A stretch of 64,000 nt of DNA from Streptomyces tsukubensis (GCF_003932715.1 NZ_CP020700.1:5912501-5976500); one strand, 5' to 3'; shown: positions 46,484 through 55,574, counted from the first letter of the stretch. Numbers and translations: made by a program. Notes: generated by a model not told the origin, from the letters alone.

Positions 46484-47224
46484 ATGGCAACAGGACGTAC
46501 GGACGACGGCCACGGCCGGCTCGGCAGCAGACTGTCGGGGCTGGCCGTGGCCGTCGGCTGTGTGCTCTTCCTCGGCGGCTTCGTCTGGGGCGCCCTGCTC
46601 TACCAGCCGTACCAGGTGCCGACGGACTCGATGACCCCGTCCGTGGGCGTCGGCGACCGGGTGCTCGCCGAGCGCATCGACGGGGACGAGGTACGGCGTG
46701 GGGACATCGTGGTGTTCCGGGAGGCCGCCTGGGGCGACGCACCGATGATCAAACGGGTGGTCGGCGTCGGCGGTGACACCGTCGCCTGCTGCGGCCGGGA
46801 CGGGCGGCTCACGGTCAACGGGACGGCCGTCGACGAACCGTACGTCCGCGGCGGCGGACCCGCGTCGCCCACCGGCTTCAGCACCACCGTCCCCGAGGGG
46901 AAGCTCTTTCTCCTCGGCGACGAACGCGGCAGCTCCCTCGACTCCCGCACCCATCTCCAGGACGCCGCCGGAGGAGCGGTACCCCGCTCCGCGGTGGAGG
47001 CCCGGGTCGACGCCGTCGTCTGGCCCCTGCCCGGATCCTTCCCGGAGCGGCCCGGGGCCTTCGGAGACCTGCCGGGCGGAATCTCCCGCCCCGGGCCGCT
47101 GGAGCCGCTGCTGTGGGCCATGGCCGCCGGCACCGTGCTGATCTTCGGCGGATCGGCGTACGGCCCGGCCGCCCGGAAACTCGGCGGAAAGCGGCGCAAC
47201 AAGGCGGCGACCGGTGTCCGCTGA
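46484..47224 (+). CDS. sipZ: Type I signal peptidase, fourth of four (SipZ-like)
   Basis: 246 residues, the shortest of the four. Membrane helix about 18-38, catalytic Ser49 in VPTDSMTP, Lys90 in MIKRVVGVGGD, a GDERGSSLDSR box (the usual GDHR is changed to GDER), and a C-terminal helix (LLWAMAAGTVLIFGGSAY). ATG 46484; it overlaps the NUDIX gene by 11 bp, so the two are probably co-translated. Confidence 0.9.
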   Translation: MATGRTDDGHGRLGSRLSGLAVAVGCVLFLGGFVWGALLYQPYQVPTDSMTPSVGVGDRVLAERIDGDEVRRGDIVVFREAAWGDAPMIKRVVGVGGDTVACCGRDGRLTVNGTAVDEPYVRGGGPASPTGFSTTVPEGKLFLLGDERGSSLDSRTHLQDAAGGAVPRSAVEARVDAVVWPLPGSFPERPGAFGDLPGGISRPGPLEPLLWAMAAGTVLIFGGSAYGPAARKLGGKRRNKAATGVR

Positions 47225-47780
47225 ACCGAACCCGGCCCCGGAACCGAACCCGGCCCCGGAACCGAACCCGGCCCCGGAACCGGACCCGGGCACTCCGGGC
47301 GGGCCCCGGAGGGCCGCCCGTGTCGTCCTCCTGGACCCCGACGACCGCATCCTGCTGATCCACGGACACGAGCCGGACCATCCCGCCATCAGCTGGTGGT
47401 TCACCCCCGGCGGCGGACTGGAGAGCGGCGAGACCCATGAACAGGCCGCCCTCAGAGAACTGGCCGAGGAGACCGGAATCACCGATGTACGTCTCGGCCC
47501 CGTCATCTGGCGGCGGCACTGCTCCTTCCCCTTCGACGGACGCCGCTGGGAACAGGACGAGTGGTACTACCTGGCACGTACGGCGCAGATCACGACGAGG
47601 CCCCGGGGCCTGACCGACCTGGAACGGCGCAGCGTCACCGGGCTGAGGTGGTGGACCTCCGCCGAACTGTCCGCGGCGCATGAGACGGTGTACCCGACCA
47701 GGCTCGCCGAGCTGCTGCGCACATTGCTCGACGAGGGCCCTCCGCGGACGCCGGTGGTCCTCGACCCCGAAATCGCCTAG
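47214..47780 (+). CDS. NUDIX hydrolase
   Basis: 188 residues. The NUDIX box GGGLESGETHEQAALRELAEETGI is complete (Gly, Glu and REUxEExGU), so it should hydrolyse a nucleoside diphosphate linked to some group; substrate unknown. The first 25 residues are a Pro/Glu/Asn repeat encoded by three exact 18-bp copies. GTG 47214 overlaps the sipZ end by 11 bp; the pair sipZ-NUDIX is common in Streptomyces. Confidence 0.92.
   Translation: MSAEPNPAPEPNPAPEPNPAPEPDPGTPGGPRRAARVVLLDPDDRILLIHGHEPDHPAISWWFTPGGGLESGETHEQAALRELAEETGITDVRLGPVIWRRHCSFPFDGRRWEQDEWYYLARTAQITTRPRGLTDLERRSVTGLRWWTSAELSAAHETVYPTRLAELLRTLLDEGPPRTPVVLDPEIA
47223..47276 (+). repeat. Three exact 18-bp tandem repeats inside the NUDIX gene start
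   Basis: GAACCGAACCCGGCCCCG occurs at 47223-47240, 47241-47258 and 47259-47276, followed by a diverging partial copy. It encodes repeated EPNPAP-type hexapeptides. The length of 18 keeps the frame, so copy-number change would only alter the length of the protein's N-terminus. The first bases also overlap the end of sipZ. Confidence 0.9.
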
Positions 47781-47835
47781 GGGCGGGAGCCGCTGGCGCA
47801 CAATGGGGGGACGCACGGCTGAAGGGGAACATGCC

Positions 47836-48144
47836 ATGAGCGCCGAGGACCTCGAAAAGTACGAGACCGAGATGGAGCTGAAGCTCTACCGGGAGTACCG
47901 GGACGTCGTCGGGCTGTTCAAATACGTGATCGAGACCGAGCGCCGCTTCTACCTCACCAACGACTACGAGATGCAGGTCCACTCGGTGCAGGGAGAGGTC
48001 TTCTTCGAGGTCTCCATGGCCGACGCCTGGGTGTGGGACATGTACCGGCCGGCGAGGTTCGTGAAACAGGTCCGGGTCCTCACGTTCAAGGACGTCAACA
48101 TCGAAGAGCTGAACAAGAGCGACCTCGAACTCCCGGGCGGCTAG
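47836..48144 (+). CDS. DUF2469 conserved actinobacterial protein
   Basis: 102 residues ([20 protein letters not shown] onward), rich in Tyr, Glu and aromatic residues, without signal peptide or membrane helix. It is one of the most conserved small proteins of actinobacteria and keeps this place between the signal peptidase cluster and yraN; its function is unknown. ATG 47836 is in frame; an ATG 5 bp upstream is not. Confidence 0.92.
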   Translation: MSAEDLEKYETEMELKLYREYRDVVGLFKYVIETERRFYLTNDYEMQVHSVQGEVFFEVSMADAWVWDMYRPARFVKQVRVLTFKDVNIEELNKSDLELPGG

Positions 48145-48208
48145 ACCGGCTCCGGTGGTTCTTGTGGCTCCTGCGGATCTCGCCGGGCTCGGGTGATAGC
48201 GGAACCGG

Positions 48209-48235
48209 CCCGGCCGGGGGACCCCCCGGGCCGGG
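48209..48235 (+). terminator. Hairpin after the DUF2469 gene
   Basis: GC-only stem (about 48209-48220 with 48222-48235, one bulge, short loop), 65 bp beyond the stop codon. Confidence 0.5.
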
Positions 48236-48329
48236 CTTCCGCCGGGGACCCTCCCGCCCCCTCCCGACCCATCCCAGCCTCTCCCAACGCCTCCGCACGG
48301 CCACCGGCTCACCCGCACGGGTGAGCAGC

Positions 48330-48366
48330 TTTTCCACAACCCGCCGGTTATCCACCAAGATCCACA
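48330..48366 (+). promoter_or_regulatory. Cluster of three DnaA-box-like 9-mers upstream of yraN-comM-dprA
   Basis: TTTTCCACA (48330-48338), TTATCCACC (48348-48356) and AGATCCACA (48358-48366) are direct repeats, 48-84 bp before the yraN start. Each is one or two bases from the TTATCCACA/TTGTCCACA consensus. Binding by DnaA is inference. Confidence 0.45.
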
Positions 48367-48413
48367 CGCCGGCGGGCGGCACGTCACCCTCGGTGCCAGG
48401 AGGTGGTGCCGAG

Positions 48414-48776
48414 ATGAACGCCACAGGGGCACTCGGACAGTACGGCGAGGACCTCGCGGTACGGCTGCTGGCCGATGCCGGAATGACGGTCCTCGCCCGC
48501 AACTGGCGATACGGACGCACCGGCGAGATCGACATCGTCGCCCGCGACGGCGACACCGTGGTGGTCTGCGAGGTCAAGACCCGAAGGGCCGGCCCCTTCG
48601 AGCACCCGATGCAGGCCATCACACCCACCAAAGCCGCCCGGCTGCGGCACCTGGCCGAAGGCTGGCTGGAGCGGCACGGCGGACCACCACCGGGCGGCAT
48701 CCGCATCGACCTCGTCGGCGTACTGCTGCCCCGGCGCGGAGCCCCCGTCGTCGAACACGCCAAGGGGGTGGCCTGA
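48414..48776 (+). CDS. YraN family (UPF0102) endonuclease-like protein
   Basis: 120 residues with the Holliday-junction-resolvase-like fold: [25 protein letters not shown], then [21 protein letters not shown], the E-x-D...E-V-K nuclease core. It is predicted to act on DNA, but the enzymatic role is unproven. ATG 48414 has CAGGAGG upstream. Its stop overlaps the comM-like start (TGATG). Confidence 0.93.
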   Translation: MNATGALGQYGEDLAVRLLADAGMTVLARNWRYGRTGEIDIVARDGDTVVVCEVKTRRAGPFEHPMQAITPTKAARLRHLAEGWLERHGGPPPGGIRIDLVGVLLPRRGAPVVEHAKGVA

Positions 48777-50389
48777 TGGGATTCGCCCGCGCCTGCTCCG
48801 TCGCCCTCGTCGGGGTCGAAGGCGTCGTCGTGGAGGTCCAGGCAGACCTCGAACCCGGCATCGCCGCCTTCACCCTCGTCGGACTCCCCGACAAGAGCCT
48901 CACCGAGAGCCGCGACCGGGTCAGGGCCGCCGTCGTGAACTCCGGAGCCGAATGGCCCCAGAAGAAACTGACCGTCGGCCTCAGCCCCGCCTCCGTCCCC
49001 AAGGGCGGCAGCGGATTCGACCTCGCCGTCGCCTGCGCCGTCCTCGGCGCCGCCGAACGCGTCGACGCCCGCGCCATCGCAGACCTCGTCCTCATCGGTG
49101 AACTGGGACTCGACGGACGCGTCCGGCCGGTCCGCGGAGTCCTGCCCGCCGTCCTCGCCGCCGCCGAAGCCGGCTACCGCCAGATCGTCGTCCCCGAACA
49201 GTCCGCCGGTGAGGCGTCCCTCGTCCCCGGCGTTTCGGTCCTCGGCGTCCGCAGCCTCCGCCAGCTCATCGCCGTCCTCAACGACGAACCCGTCCCCGCC
49301 GAAGAACCCGTCTCCGACGGCCCCGACCCCATGCTCGCCGGACTGATGGTCCCCGGCGCCGGAGTCGGCACCGGACTCGCCAACTGCCCCCAAGGCCACC
49401 GCGACCTCACCGACGTCGCAGGCCAGCACCTCGCCCGCACCGCCCTGGAGATCGCCGCCGCCGGCGGACACCACCTCCTGCTCTCCGGCCCGCCCGGCGC
49501 CGGAAAGACCATGCTCGCCGAACGGCTCGCCGGCATCCTCCCGCCCCTGACCCGGCGCGAATCCCTGGAAGTCACCGCCGTCCACTCGGTCGCCGGGATC
49601 CTCCCGCCCGGCCAGCCGCTCGTCCGCCGCGCCCCCTACTGCGCCCCGCACCACTCTGCGACCATGCCCGCCCTCGTCGGCGGCGGCAACGGACTGCCCC
49701 GCCCCGGAGCCGTATCCCTCGCCCACCGTGGGGTCCTCTTTCTGGACGAAGCGCCAGAATTCACCGTCAAAGCCCTCGATGCGCTCCGGCAACCCCTGGA
49801 GTCCGGCCAGGTCGTCATCGCCCGCAGTGGCGGAGTGGTTCGGCTCCCCGCCCGCTTCCTGATGGTCCTCGCCGCCAACCCCTGCCCCTGCGGCCGCCAC
49901 TCCGCCCAGGGCGGCGGCTGCGAATGCCCGCCCGCCGTCATCCGCCGCTACCAGGCCCGGCTCTCCGGACCCCTGCTCGACCGGGTCGACCTCCGGGTCC
50001 GGGTCGACCCCGTCCACCGTGCCGACCTGATGGGTCAGGGCGGCCGTGGAGAGTCCAGCGCCGCCGTCGCGGACCGCGTCCAACAGGCCCGCAGCCGCGC
50101 CGCCGACCGTCTCGACGACACCCCCTGGACCGTCAACAGCGAAATCCCCGGCCATGAACTCCGCACCCGCTGGCCTGTCGAACCCGGCGCCCTGACCGGC
50201 CCCGAACGCGATATGGAACGGGGACTCCTCACCGCCCGCGGACTCGACCGCGTCCTCCGCGTCGCCTGGACCATCGCTGACCTCGCGGGCCGCGACCGCC
50301 CGGAACCCCGGGACGTCGACCTCGCCCTCGAACTCCGCACCGGAGTACCCCGCGGCACCACCATCCCCACCGGGGGAGGCCCGCGATGA
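48776..50389 (+). CDS. comM: YifB/ComM-type Mg-chelatase-like AAA+ ATPase
   Basis: 537 residues. N-terminal Lon-protease-like S5 fold (VALVGVEGVVVEVQADLEPG, KKLTVGLSPASVPKGG), then an AAA+ domain with Walker A GPPGAGKTM starting at 238 and Walker B VLFLDEAPEF. A Cys cluster (NPCPCGRHS and CECPP) and a chelatase-like lid follow. In Vibrio, ComM is a helicase that speeds branch migration during transformation; the role in Streptomyces is unknown. It is coupled at both ends, to yraN (TGATG) and dprA (ATGA). Confidence 0.92.
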   Translation: MGFARACSVALVGVEGVVVEVQADLEPGIAAFTLVGLPDKSLTESRDRVRAAVVNSGAEWPQKKLTVGLSPASVPKGGSGFDLAVACAVLGAAERVDARAIADLVLIGELGLDGRVRPVRGVLPAVLAAAEAGYRQIVVPEQSAGEASLVPGVSVLGVRSLRQLIAVLNDEPVPAEEPVSDGPDPMLAGLMVPGAGVGTGLANCPQGHRDLTDVAGQHLARTALEIAAAGGHHLLLSGPPGAGKTMLAERLAGILPPLTRRESLEVTAVHSVAGILPPGQPLVRRAPYCAPHHSATMPALVGGGNGLPRPGAVSLAHRGVLFLDEAPEFTVKALDALRQPLESGQVVIARSGGVVRLPARFLMVLAANPCPCGRHSAQGGGCECPPAVIRRYQARLSGPLLDRVDLRVRVDPVHRADLMGQGGRGESSAAVADRVQQARSRAADRLDDTPWTVNSEIPGHELRTRWPVEPGALTGPERDMERGLLTARGLDRVLRVAWTIADLAGRDRPEPRDVDLALELRTGVPRGTTIPTGGGPR

Positions 50390-51630
50390 CCGGCCACGAC
50401 CCCCACCACCCCGCACCCGCCGGAACCGGACCTGCTTCGGTTCCCGTTCCCGGACACCGGCACCCGCCCGACGACCGGGACCGCATCGCCCGCGCCGCAC
50501 TCACCCGCATCATCGAACCGGGCGACCCCCGGGCCGGACAGTGGCTCGACCGGCTCGGCGCCGGTGAACTGCTCGACCGGATCACCACCTCCACCGACAG
50601 CCCCCACGGCGAATCCCCACTCCCCGGCGCCGGCCCGCGCAGACTCGCCGCCTACCGGGCCCGCGCCGCCACCGCCGACCCCCACCGCGACCTGGACACC
50701 ATCACCGCCGCCGGCGGCCGCTTCATCTGCCCTGGTGACCCCGACTGGCCCACCCAACTCGACGACCTCGGCCCCACCCGCCCCATCGGGCTCTGGACCA
50801 GAGGACAGGCCCCCCTCAGAACCTGGGCCCTGCGCTCCGTCGCCGTCGTCGGCGCCCGCGCCTGCACCCCCTACGGCACCCATATGGCCACCACCCTCGC
50901 CACCGGCCTCGCTGAACGCGGCTGGGTCGTCGTCTCGGGAGCCGCCTTCGGTATCGACGGCGCCGCCCACCGCGGCGCCCTGGCCGCCGACGGTGCCACC
51001 GCCGCCGTACTCGCCTGCGGCGTCGACGTCTGCTACCCCGCCGGACACACCGAACTCCTCCGCCGCATCACCCAACAAGGAATCGTCATCGGTGAGCTGC
51101 CACCCGGCGACCACCCCACTCGCAGCCGCTTCGTCCTCCGCAACCGCGTCATCGCCGCACTCACCCGGGGCACGATCGTCGTGGAAGCCACCTACCGCAG
51201 CGGCTCCCTCGTCACCGCCCGCCACGCCCGCGAACTCGGACGCCACGTCATGGGCGTTCCCGGACCCGCCACCAGCGCCCTCTCCGCCGGAGTCCACGAA
51301 CTGCTGCGCGCCGAAGGCACCCTGGTCACCGACGCGGACGACGTGATCGAAATGACCGGCCGGATCGGTGAACTGACACCCCGGCGACGCGGACCCGTCC
51401 ACCCGGAGGACTTCCTGGACCCCGAAAGTGCCCGAGTCCTCGAAGCGCTCCCCGCCCGCGGCAGCGCCCACCCCGCGAATCTGGCCACCGCAGCGGGAAC
51501 GACCACCGACAGAACGCTCGCCAGACTGTACGAACTCCACGCGCTGGGATTCGTCGAACGCACGGGGGAGAACTGGACCCTGGCCCCCCGCGCACATCAC
51601 GAGTCGAACACGCGGCGAGGCGGTCCTTGA
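50386..51630 (+). CDS. dprA: DNA processing protein DprA/Smf
   Basis: 414 residues. The Rossmann-fold core binds single-stranded DNA and loads RecA: VAVVGARACTPYG, VVVSGAAFGIDGAAHRGAL, LACGVDVCYPAGH and FVLRNRVIAALTRGTIVVEA. It has a variable N-terminal helical domain and a C-terminal winged helix (TTTDRTLARLYELHALGFVERTGENW). The ATGA overlap with the comM-like gene makes a three-gene unit yraN-comM-dprA, conserved in Streptomyces although natural transformation is not typical there. Confidence 0.95.
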   Translation: MTGHDPHHPAPAGTGPASVPVPGHRHPPDDRDRIARAALTRIIEPGDPRAGQWLDRLGAGELLDRITTSTDSPHGESPLPGAGPRRLAAYRARAATADPHRDLDTITAAGGRFICPGDPDWPTQLDDLGPTRPIGLWTRGQAPLRTWALRSVAVVGARACTPYGTHMATTLATGLAERGWVVVSGAAFGIDGAAHRGALAADGATAAVLACGVDVCYPAGHTELLRRITQQGIVIGELPPGDHPTRSRFVLRNRVIAALTRGTIVVEATYRSGSLVTARHARELGRHVMGVPGPATSALSAGVHELLRAEGTLVTDADDVIEMTGRIGELTPRRRGPVHPEDFLDPESARVLEALPARGSAHPANLATAAGTTTDRTLARLYELHALGFVERTGENWTLAPRAHHESNTRRGGP

Positions 51631-52007
51631 TCCGGGGCATTCGGGTGAAAAAGTGATGGGGGGCGACCTCCGCCGGGCCGTCCGCCGCATCCGGCGACCG
51701 GCGTACGCCGTCGCAACACCGGCACCCGGACACCGGAGCAACGGAACCCTGCGCGCGCGGTCGCCCACCGACCTTCGCCCACTGCGACCATTCAGTCACG
51801 CTACGCTCACCACCTCCGGCTACGGCACCCGCACCCCGACGCCGCCCGCTCCATACCCCCCACCCACCCGCTCGGCTTACCTCCGCCCCACCCGCTCGAC
51901 ATCCCCCACCCACCCGCCCGGCTTACCCCCGCCCCGCCCGCTCCCCCGCTCCACCGTCCGTCCCTCGCACCGAGTCCCCTCAACAGCAGAACGGCTCAAG
52001 GCAACGC
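51631..52007 (+). other. Region between dprA and whiG
   Basis: 377 bp without a credible gene. The last 155 bp is very C-rich on the + strand with almost no G-runs and holds a 46-bp direct duplication (next entry). It must contain the whiG promoter; no clear -35/-10 pair was found. Confidence 0.5.
51857..51948 (+). repeat. Imperfect 46-bp direct repeat upstream of whiG
   Basis: Copy one (51857-51902) and copy two (51903-51948) share the frame CCCCCACCCACCCG...CGGCTTACC...CCGCCCC...CCCGCTC with about four mismatches over the first 44 positions. It lies 60-150 bp before whiG. Confidence 0.75.
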
Positions 52008-52844
52008 ATGCCCCAGCACACCCCCGGGTCTGATCGCGCGCCAATGCCCCCCGCTGCCCGTGGCGCCGCGCGGCCCCCCGCCCCCTCGTCGCTCGATGAG
52101 TTGTGGCAGTCGTACAAGGCCACCGGGGACGAGCGCCTGCGCGAACAGTTGATCCTGCACTACTCACCCCTGGTGAAGTACGTGGCCGGCCGGGTCAGCG
52201 TCGGCCTGCCCTCCAACGTCGAACAGGCGGACTTCGTCTCCTCCGGAGTCTTCGGACTCATCGACGCCATCGAGAAGTTCGACATCGAGCGGTCGATCAA
52301 GTTCGAGACGTACGCCATCACCCGTATCCGCGGCGCGATGATCGACGAACTCCGCGCCCTCGACTGGATCCCCCGCTCCGTCCGCCAGAAGGCCCGCGCC
52401 GTCGAACGCGCCTACGCCACCCTCGAAGCCCAGCTCCGCCGAACCCCCAGCGAAGGCGAAGTCGCCTCCGAAATGGGCATCGGCATCGACGAACTGCATG
52501 CCGTTTTCAGCCAGTTGTCCCTGGCGAACGTCGTCGCCCTCGAAGAACTGCTCCATGTGGGCGGCGAGAGCGGCGACCGGCTCAGCCTCATGGACACCCT
52601 GGAGGACACCGCTGCCGACAACCCCGTCGAGGTTGCCGAGGACCGGGAGCTGCGCCGGCTGCTCGCCCGCGCCATCAACACCCTCCCGGACCGGGAGAAA
52701 ACCGTCGTCACCCTCTACTACTACGAGGGCCTCACCCTCGCCGAGATCGGCAATGTGCTCGGTGTCACCGAGAGCAGAGTCAGCCAGATCCACACAAAAT
52801 CCGTCCTCCAGCTGCGGGCGAAACTGGCCGACGTCGGACGCTGA
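52008..52844 (+). CDS. whiG: RNA polymerase sigma factor WhiG
   Basis: A 278-residue sigma factor of the FliA/WhiG group that starts the switch of aerial hyphae to spore chains (it drives whiH and whiI). Region 2 has [19 protein letters not shown] and [29 protein letters not shown], region 3 [15 protein letters not shown], region 4 [25 protein letters not shown]. In S. venezuelae WhiG is held by RsiG with cyclic di-GMP; rsiG is not in this window. The N-terminal 27 residues are Pro/Ala-rich. ATG 52008; the AAGG upstream is weak. Confidence 0.96.
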   Translation: MPQHTPGSDRAPMPPAARGAARPPAPSSLDELWQSYKATGDERLREQLILHYSPLVKYVAGRVSVGLPSNVEQADFVSSGVFGLIDAIEKFDIERSIKFETYAITRIRGAMIDELRALDWIPRSVRQKARAVERAYATLEAQLRRTPSEGEVASEMGIGIDELHAVFSQLSLANVVALEELLHVGGESGDRLSLMDTLEDTAADNPVEVAEDRELRRLLARAINTLPDREKTVVTLYYYEGLTLAEIGNVLGVTESRVSQIHTKSVLQLRAKLADVGR

Positions 52845-52890
52845 CGGCGAATCGACCCATCCTCTTGCGCCGCATCCGTAAAGTGGGAGG

Positions 52891-53472
52891 GTGCCCAGGA
52901 TTCGAGCGGCCTCCGTGGCCGAGCACCGGACCATGCAGCGCGACGCACTGCTCGACGCCGCGCGCTCCCTGCTGTCCGAAGGCGGCACGGAAGCGCTGAC
53001 CTTCCCCGCCCTCGCCGAACGCACCGGCCTCGCCCGGTCCTCCGTCTACGAGTACTTCCGCTCCCGCGCGGCCGTCGTCGAGGAACTGTGCGCCGTGGAC
53101 TTCCCCGTCTGGGCGGCCGAGGTCGAGGCCGCCATGGAACGGGCGGACGGCCCCGAGGGCAAGGTCGAGGCCTACGTCCGCAGCCAGCTGAACCTGGTCG
53201 GGGACCGCCGCCACCGGGCCGTCGTCGCCATCTCCGCAGGAGAACTCGACGACGGCGCCCGTGAGAAGATCCGCGCCGCCCACGGCGGTCTGATCGCCAT
53301 GATCGTCGAAGCCCTCGCGGAACTCGGCCACGAACAGCCCCGGCTCGCCGCCATGCTGCTCCAGGGCATCGTGGACGCCGCCGTACGCCGGATCGAACTC
53401 GGCACGGCGGACGATCCCACGGTGATCGCGGACGCAGCGGTCTCCCTCGCCCTCCACGGCGTCCGCCCCTGA
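52891..53472 (+). CDS. TetR family transcriptional regulator
   Basis: 193 residues. N-terminal helix-turn-helix: RDALLDAARSLLSEGGTEALTFPALAERTGLARSSVYEYFRSRAAVVEEL; the C-terminal ligand domain ends in VDAAVRRIELG. Its target and inducer are unknown; it sits between whiG and the M23 peptidase gene. At the GTG start the GGGAGG motif touches the codon, too close for a normal ribosome site. A TAAAGT hexamer 7 bases upstream could be a -10 element, so the mRNA may be leaderless. Confidence 0.9.
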   Translation: MPRIRAASVAEHRTMQRDALLDAARSLLSEGGTEALTFPALAERTGLARSSVYEYFRSRAAVVEELCAVDFPVWAAEVEAAMERADGPEGKVEAYVRSQLNLVGDRRHRAVVAISAGELDDGAREKIRAAHGGLIAMIVEALAELGHEQPRLAAMLLQGIVDAAVRRIELGTADDPTVIADAAVSLALHGVRP

Positions 53473-53612
53473 CCCTCCCTCCGGGGCCCCCTCCCCCCCG
53501 CCCCCTCCCCGCCCCCCTTTTTTTCGTTGTGTGTGCCGTCAGTGGTGCCGTGCGTGGGGTATCCGCGCCGGTGGGTGGTGTCTTTCGGCGCGGGGTGTCC
53601 CGGTGGATGTGG

Positions 53613-54212
53613 TCATCGGTGCGTTCGGTGTCCCGGGTGGCCGGTCCGGGGGTGGTGGGGTGGTGTGTGGGGGAGCAGTCGGGAGGGTGGGCGGTGGAGG
53701 AGTGAGAGCGGGTCGAGGTAGTCCCGGGCACGGAGCAGTCCCCAGTGGAGGCAGGACGTGCGGCAGTGGCGTGGGGTGGCGGAGACCCGGGCGACGGGTC
53801 GGCCCGCGGTGACGCGGGTGCCGGCGGGGTGGAGGGCGTCGACCGGTTCGTGGGTGATGCGCAGGGGTGGGTCGCCGGTGCCGTCGAGGGTGAGGACGAG
53901 TACTCCGCGGCCGGCGATGCGGCCGCTGAAGGAGATCCGGCCGGTTCCGGTGGCCCGTACTTCGGTGCCGGGTGGTGCGGCGAGGTCCACTCCGCGGTGG
54001 CCGGGTCCGTAGGGAGAGGTGGGCGGGGTCCAGCCGCGGATGATCCTCGGGTGGGGCACGGGCCAGACCCGGCCGTCACTCATGGTGACCGAGTGGCGGG
54101 TGGTGCGTGGCGGCTCGGGTGGGGGATGGGGTGGGCCGGCCGGGCCGGCGGTCACGGAAGGTGACAGCAGGACGGGGAGCAGGGCGAGGGTGGTCAGTGC
54201 GGTGCAGGTCAT
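53613..54212 (-). CDS. Secreted M23-type (LytM) peptidase-like protein
   Basis: 199 residues. An N-terminal signal peptide ([22 protein letters not shown]), a Pro-rich linker, then the M23 fold: [12 protein letters not shown] with His72 and Asp76 as zinc ligands, and CLHWGLL with His156. In classic M23 enzymes the last motif is HxH; here the first His is Cys154, so catalysis may be changed or lost. M23 enzymes cut peptidoglycan cross-bridges or regulate other hydrolases. The start is set by the signal peptide; no ribosome site is clear. It diverges from rpsB; the DNA around its 3' end is G-rich on the + strand. Confidence 0.82.
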   Translation of the reverse strand: MTCTALTTLALLPVLLSPSVTAGPAGPPHPPPEPPRTTRHSVTMSDGRVWPVPHPRIIRGWTPPTSPYGPGHRGVDLAAPPGTEVRATGTGRISFSGRIAGRGVLVLTLDGTGDPPLRITHEPVDALHPAGTRVTAGRPVARVSATPRHCRTSCLHWGLLRARDYLDPLSLLHRPPSRLLPHTPPHHPRTGHPGHRTHR

Positions 54213-54263
54213 GGGAGGAGGGTGCACCGGGGGGCGGGATGCGGGTGGATCATGGCGCGGTTC

Positions 54264-54290
54264 TGTGGACAGCCGTTCGGTTGTGGACAA
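54264..54290 (-). promoter_or_regulatory. Pair of DnaA-box-like 9-mers between the M23 gene and rpsB
   Basis: On the minus strand, CTGTCCACA (54264-54272) and TTGTCCACA (54282-54290) are direct repeats 18 bp apart. Both fit the streptomycete DnaA box. They lie in the divergent region about 180 bp before rpsB and 52 bp before the M23 gene. Confidence 0.5.
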
Positions 54291-54471
54291 CGCCGTCACC
54301 CGGCACCGTCCGGGTCCCGTACACTTCTTCTGGCGATCCGGGTCACCGGGTCGACTTCGCACGCCCCGCCATCGTGCAGCCCTTACGGCTCGGTGGCCGC
54401 GCCCCTCGGTCCTTCGCGGCAGGCGCATCGGGGCGTCAGGACATCAACCGAGAATCCAAGGAGATACGGCC

Positions 54472-55386
54472 ATGGCCGTCGTCACGATGCGGGAGCTGCT
54501 GGAGAGCGGCGTCCACTTCGGTCACCAGACCCGTCGCTGGAACCCGAAGATGAAGCGCTTCATCTTCACCGAGCGCAACGGCATCTACATCATCGACCTG
54601 CTCCAGTCGCTGTCGTACATCGACCGCGCCTACGAGTTCGTCAAGGAGACCGTCGCGCACGGCGGCTCCATCATGTTCGTCGGCACCAAGAAGCAGGCCC
54701 AGGAGGCGATCGCCGAGCAGGCGACCCGCGTGGGCATGCCGTATGTCAACCAGCGCTGGCTCGGTGGCATGCTGACCAACTTCTCCACCGTCTACAAGCG
54801 TCTGCAGCGCCTCAAGGAGCTGGAGCAGATCGACTTCGAGGACGTGGCCGCCTCCGGCCTGACCAAGAAGGAGCTGCTCGTCCTCTCCCGTGAGAAGGCG
54901 AAGCTGGAGAAGACCCTCGGCGGCATCCGCGAGATGCAGAAGGTGCCGAGCGCCGTCTGGATCGTCGACACCAAGAAGGAGCACATCGCCGTCGGTGAGG
55001 CGCGCAAGCTCCACATCCCGGTCGTCGCGATCCTCGACACCAACTGCGACCCGGACGAGGTCGACTACAAGATCCCCGGCAACGACGACGCGATCCGCTC
55101 CGTCACGCTGCTGACCCGTGTGATCGCCGACGCCGTCGCCGAGGGCCTGATCGCCCGTTCCGGTGTCGCCACCGGTGACTCCAAGCCGGGCGACAAGGCC
55201 GCCGGTGAGCCGCTCGCCGAGTGGGAGCGCGACCTCCTTGAGGGCGAGAAGAAGGCCGACGACGCCGAGGCCGAGAAGCCGGCCGAGGCTGCCGCCGAGG
55301 CCCCCGCCGCCGAGGCCGCTGCTGAGGCCCCCGCTGCTGAGGCCCCCGAGGCCGAGAAGCCGGCCGCGGACGCCGAGCAGGCCTGA
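54472..55386 (+). CDS. rpsB: 30S ribosomal protein S2
   Basis: 304 residues. Core S2 ([57 protein letters not shown]) to about residue 245, then a long Glu/Ala/Pro tail ([20 protein letters not shown]) common in actinobacteria. ATG 54472 with AAGGAGA upstream. It is first in the classic rpsB-tsf-pyrH-frr-cdsA order. Confidence 0.97.
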   Translation: MAVVTMRELLESGVHFGHQTRRWNPKMKRFIFTERNGIYIIDLLQSLSYIDRAYEFVKETVAHGGSIMFVGTKKQAQEAIAEQATRVGMPYVNQRWLGGMLTNFSTVYKRLQRLKELEQIDFEDVAASGLTKKELLVLSREKAKLEKTLGGIREMQKVPSAVWIVDTKKEHIAVGEARKLHIPVVAILDTNCDPDEVDYKIPGNDDAIRSVTLLTRVIADAVAEGLIARSGVATGDSKPGDKAAGEPLAEWERDLLEGEKKADDAEAEKPAEAAAEAPAAEAAAEAPAAEAPEAEKPAADAEQA

Positions 55387-55409
55387 CCGCCGCAGAGCAC
55401 GGCAGGTGA

Positions 55410-55450
55410 GGACGGCGGGGGCGGTGCCAGGAGCACCGGCCCCGCCGTCC
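55410..55450 (+). terminator. Strong hairpin between rpsB and tsf
   Basis: An 18-position stem (55410-55427 with 55433-55450) with a single mismatch and a 5-nt loop, 24 bp after the rpsB stop. It may lower tsf transcription relative to rpsB. Confidence 0.6.
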
Positions 55451-55574
55451 GCCCCCGGATCCGTACCGGCCCCGCCCCGGGCCGGCTGCCCGGGCCGCGC
55501 GGCTCGCGCCGTCCGGCCCGTACCGGATCCGTCTCGACTTCGACTTCCGACCTTTCGAGGAAAGATTCAAGGAC

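Noticed and set aside
53473..53612. A terminator at the C-rich/T7 stretch (T at 53518-53524) after the TetR gene
   Set aside because: The T-run is there, but no stable stem directly precedes it, so I do not call it.
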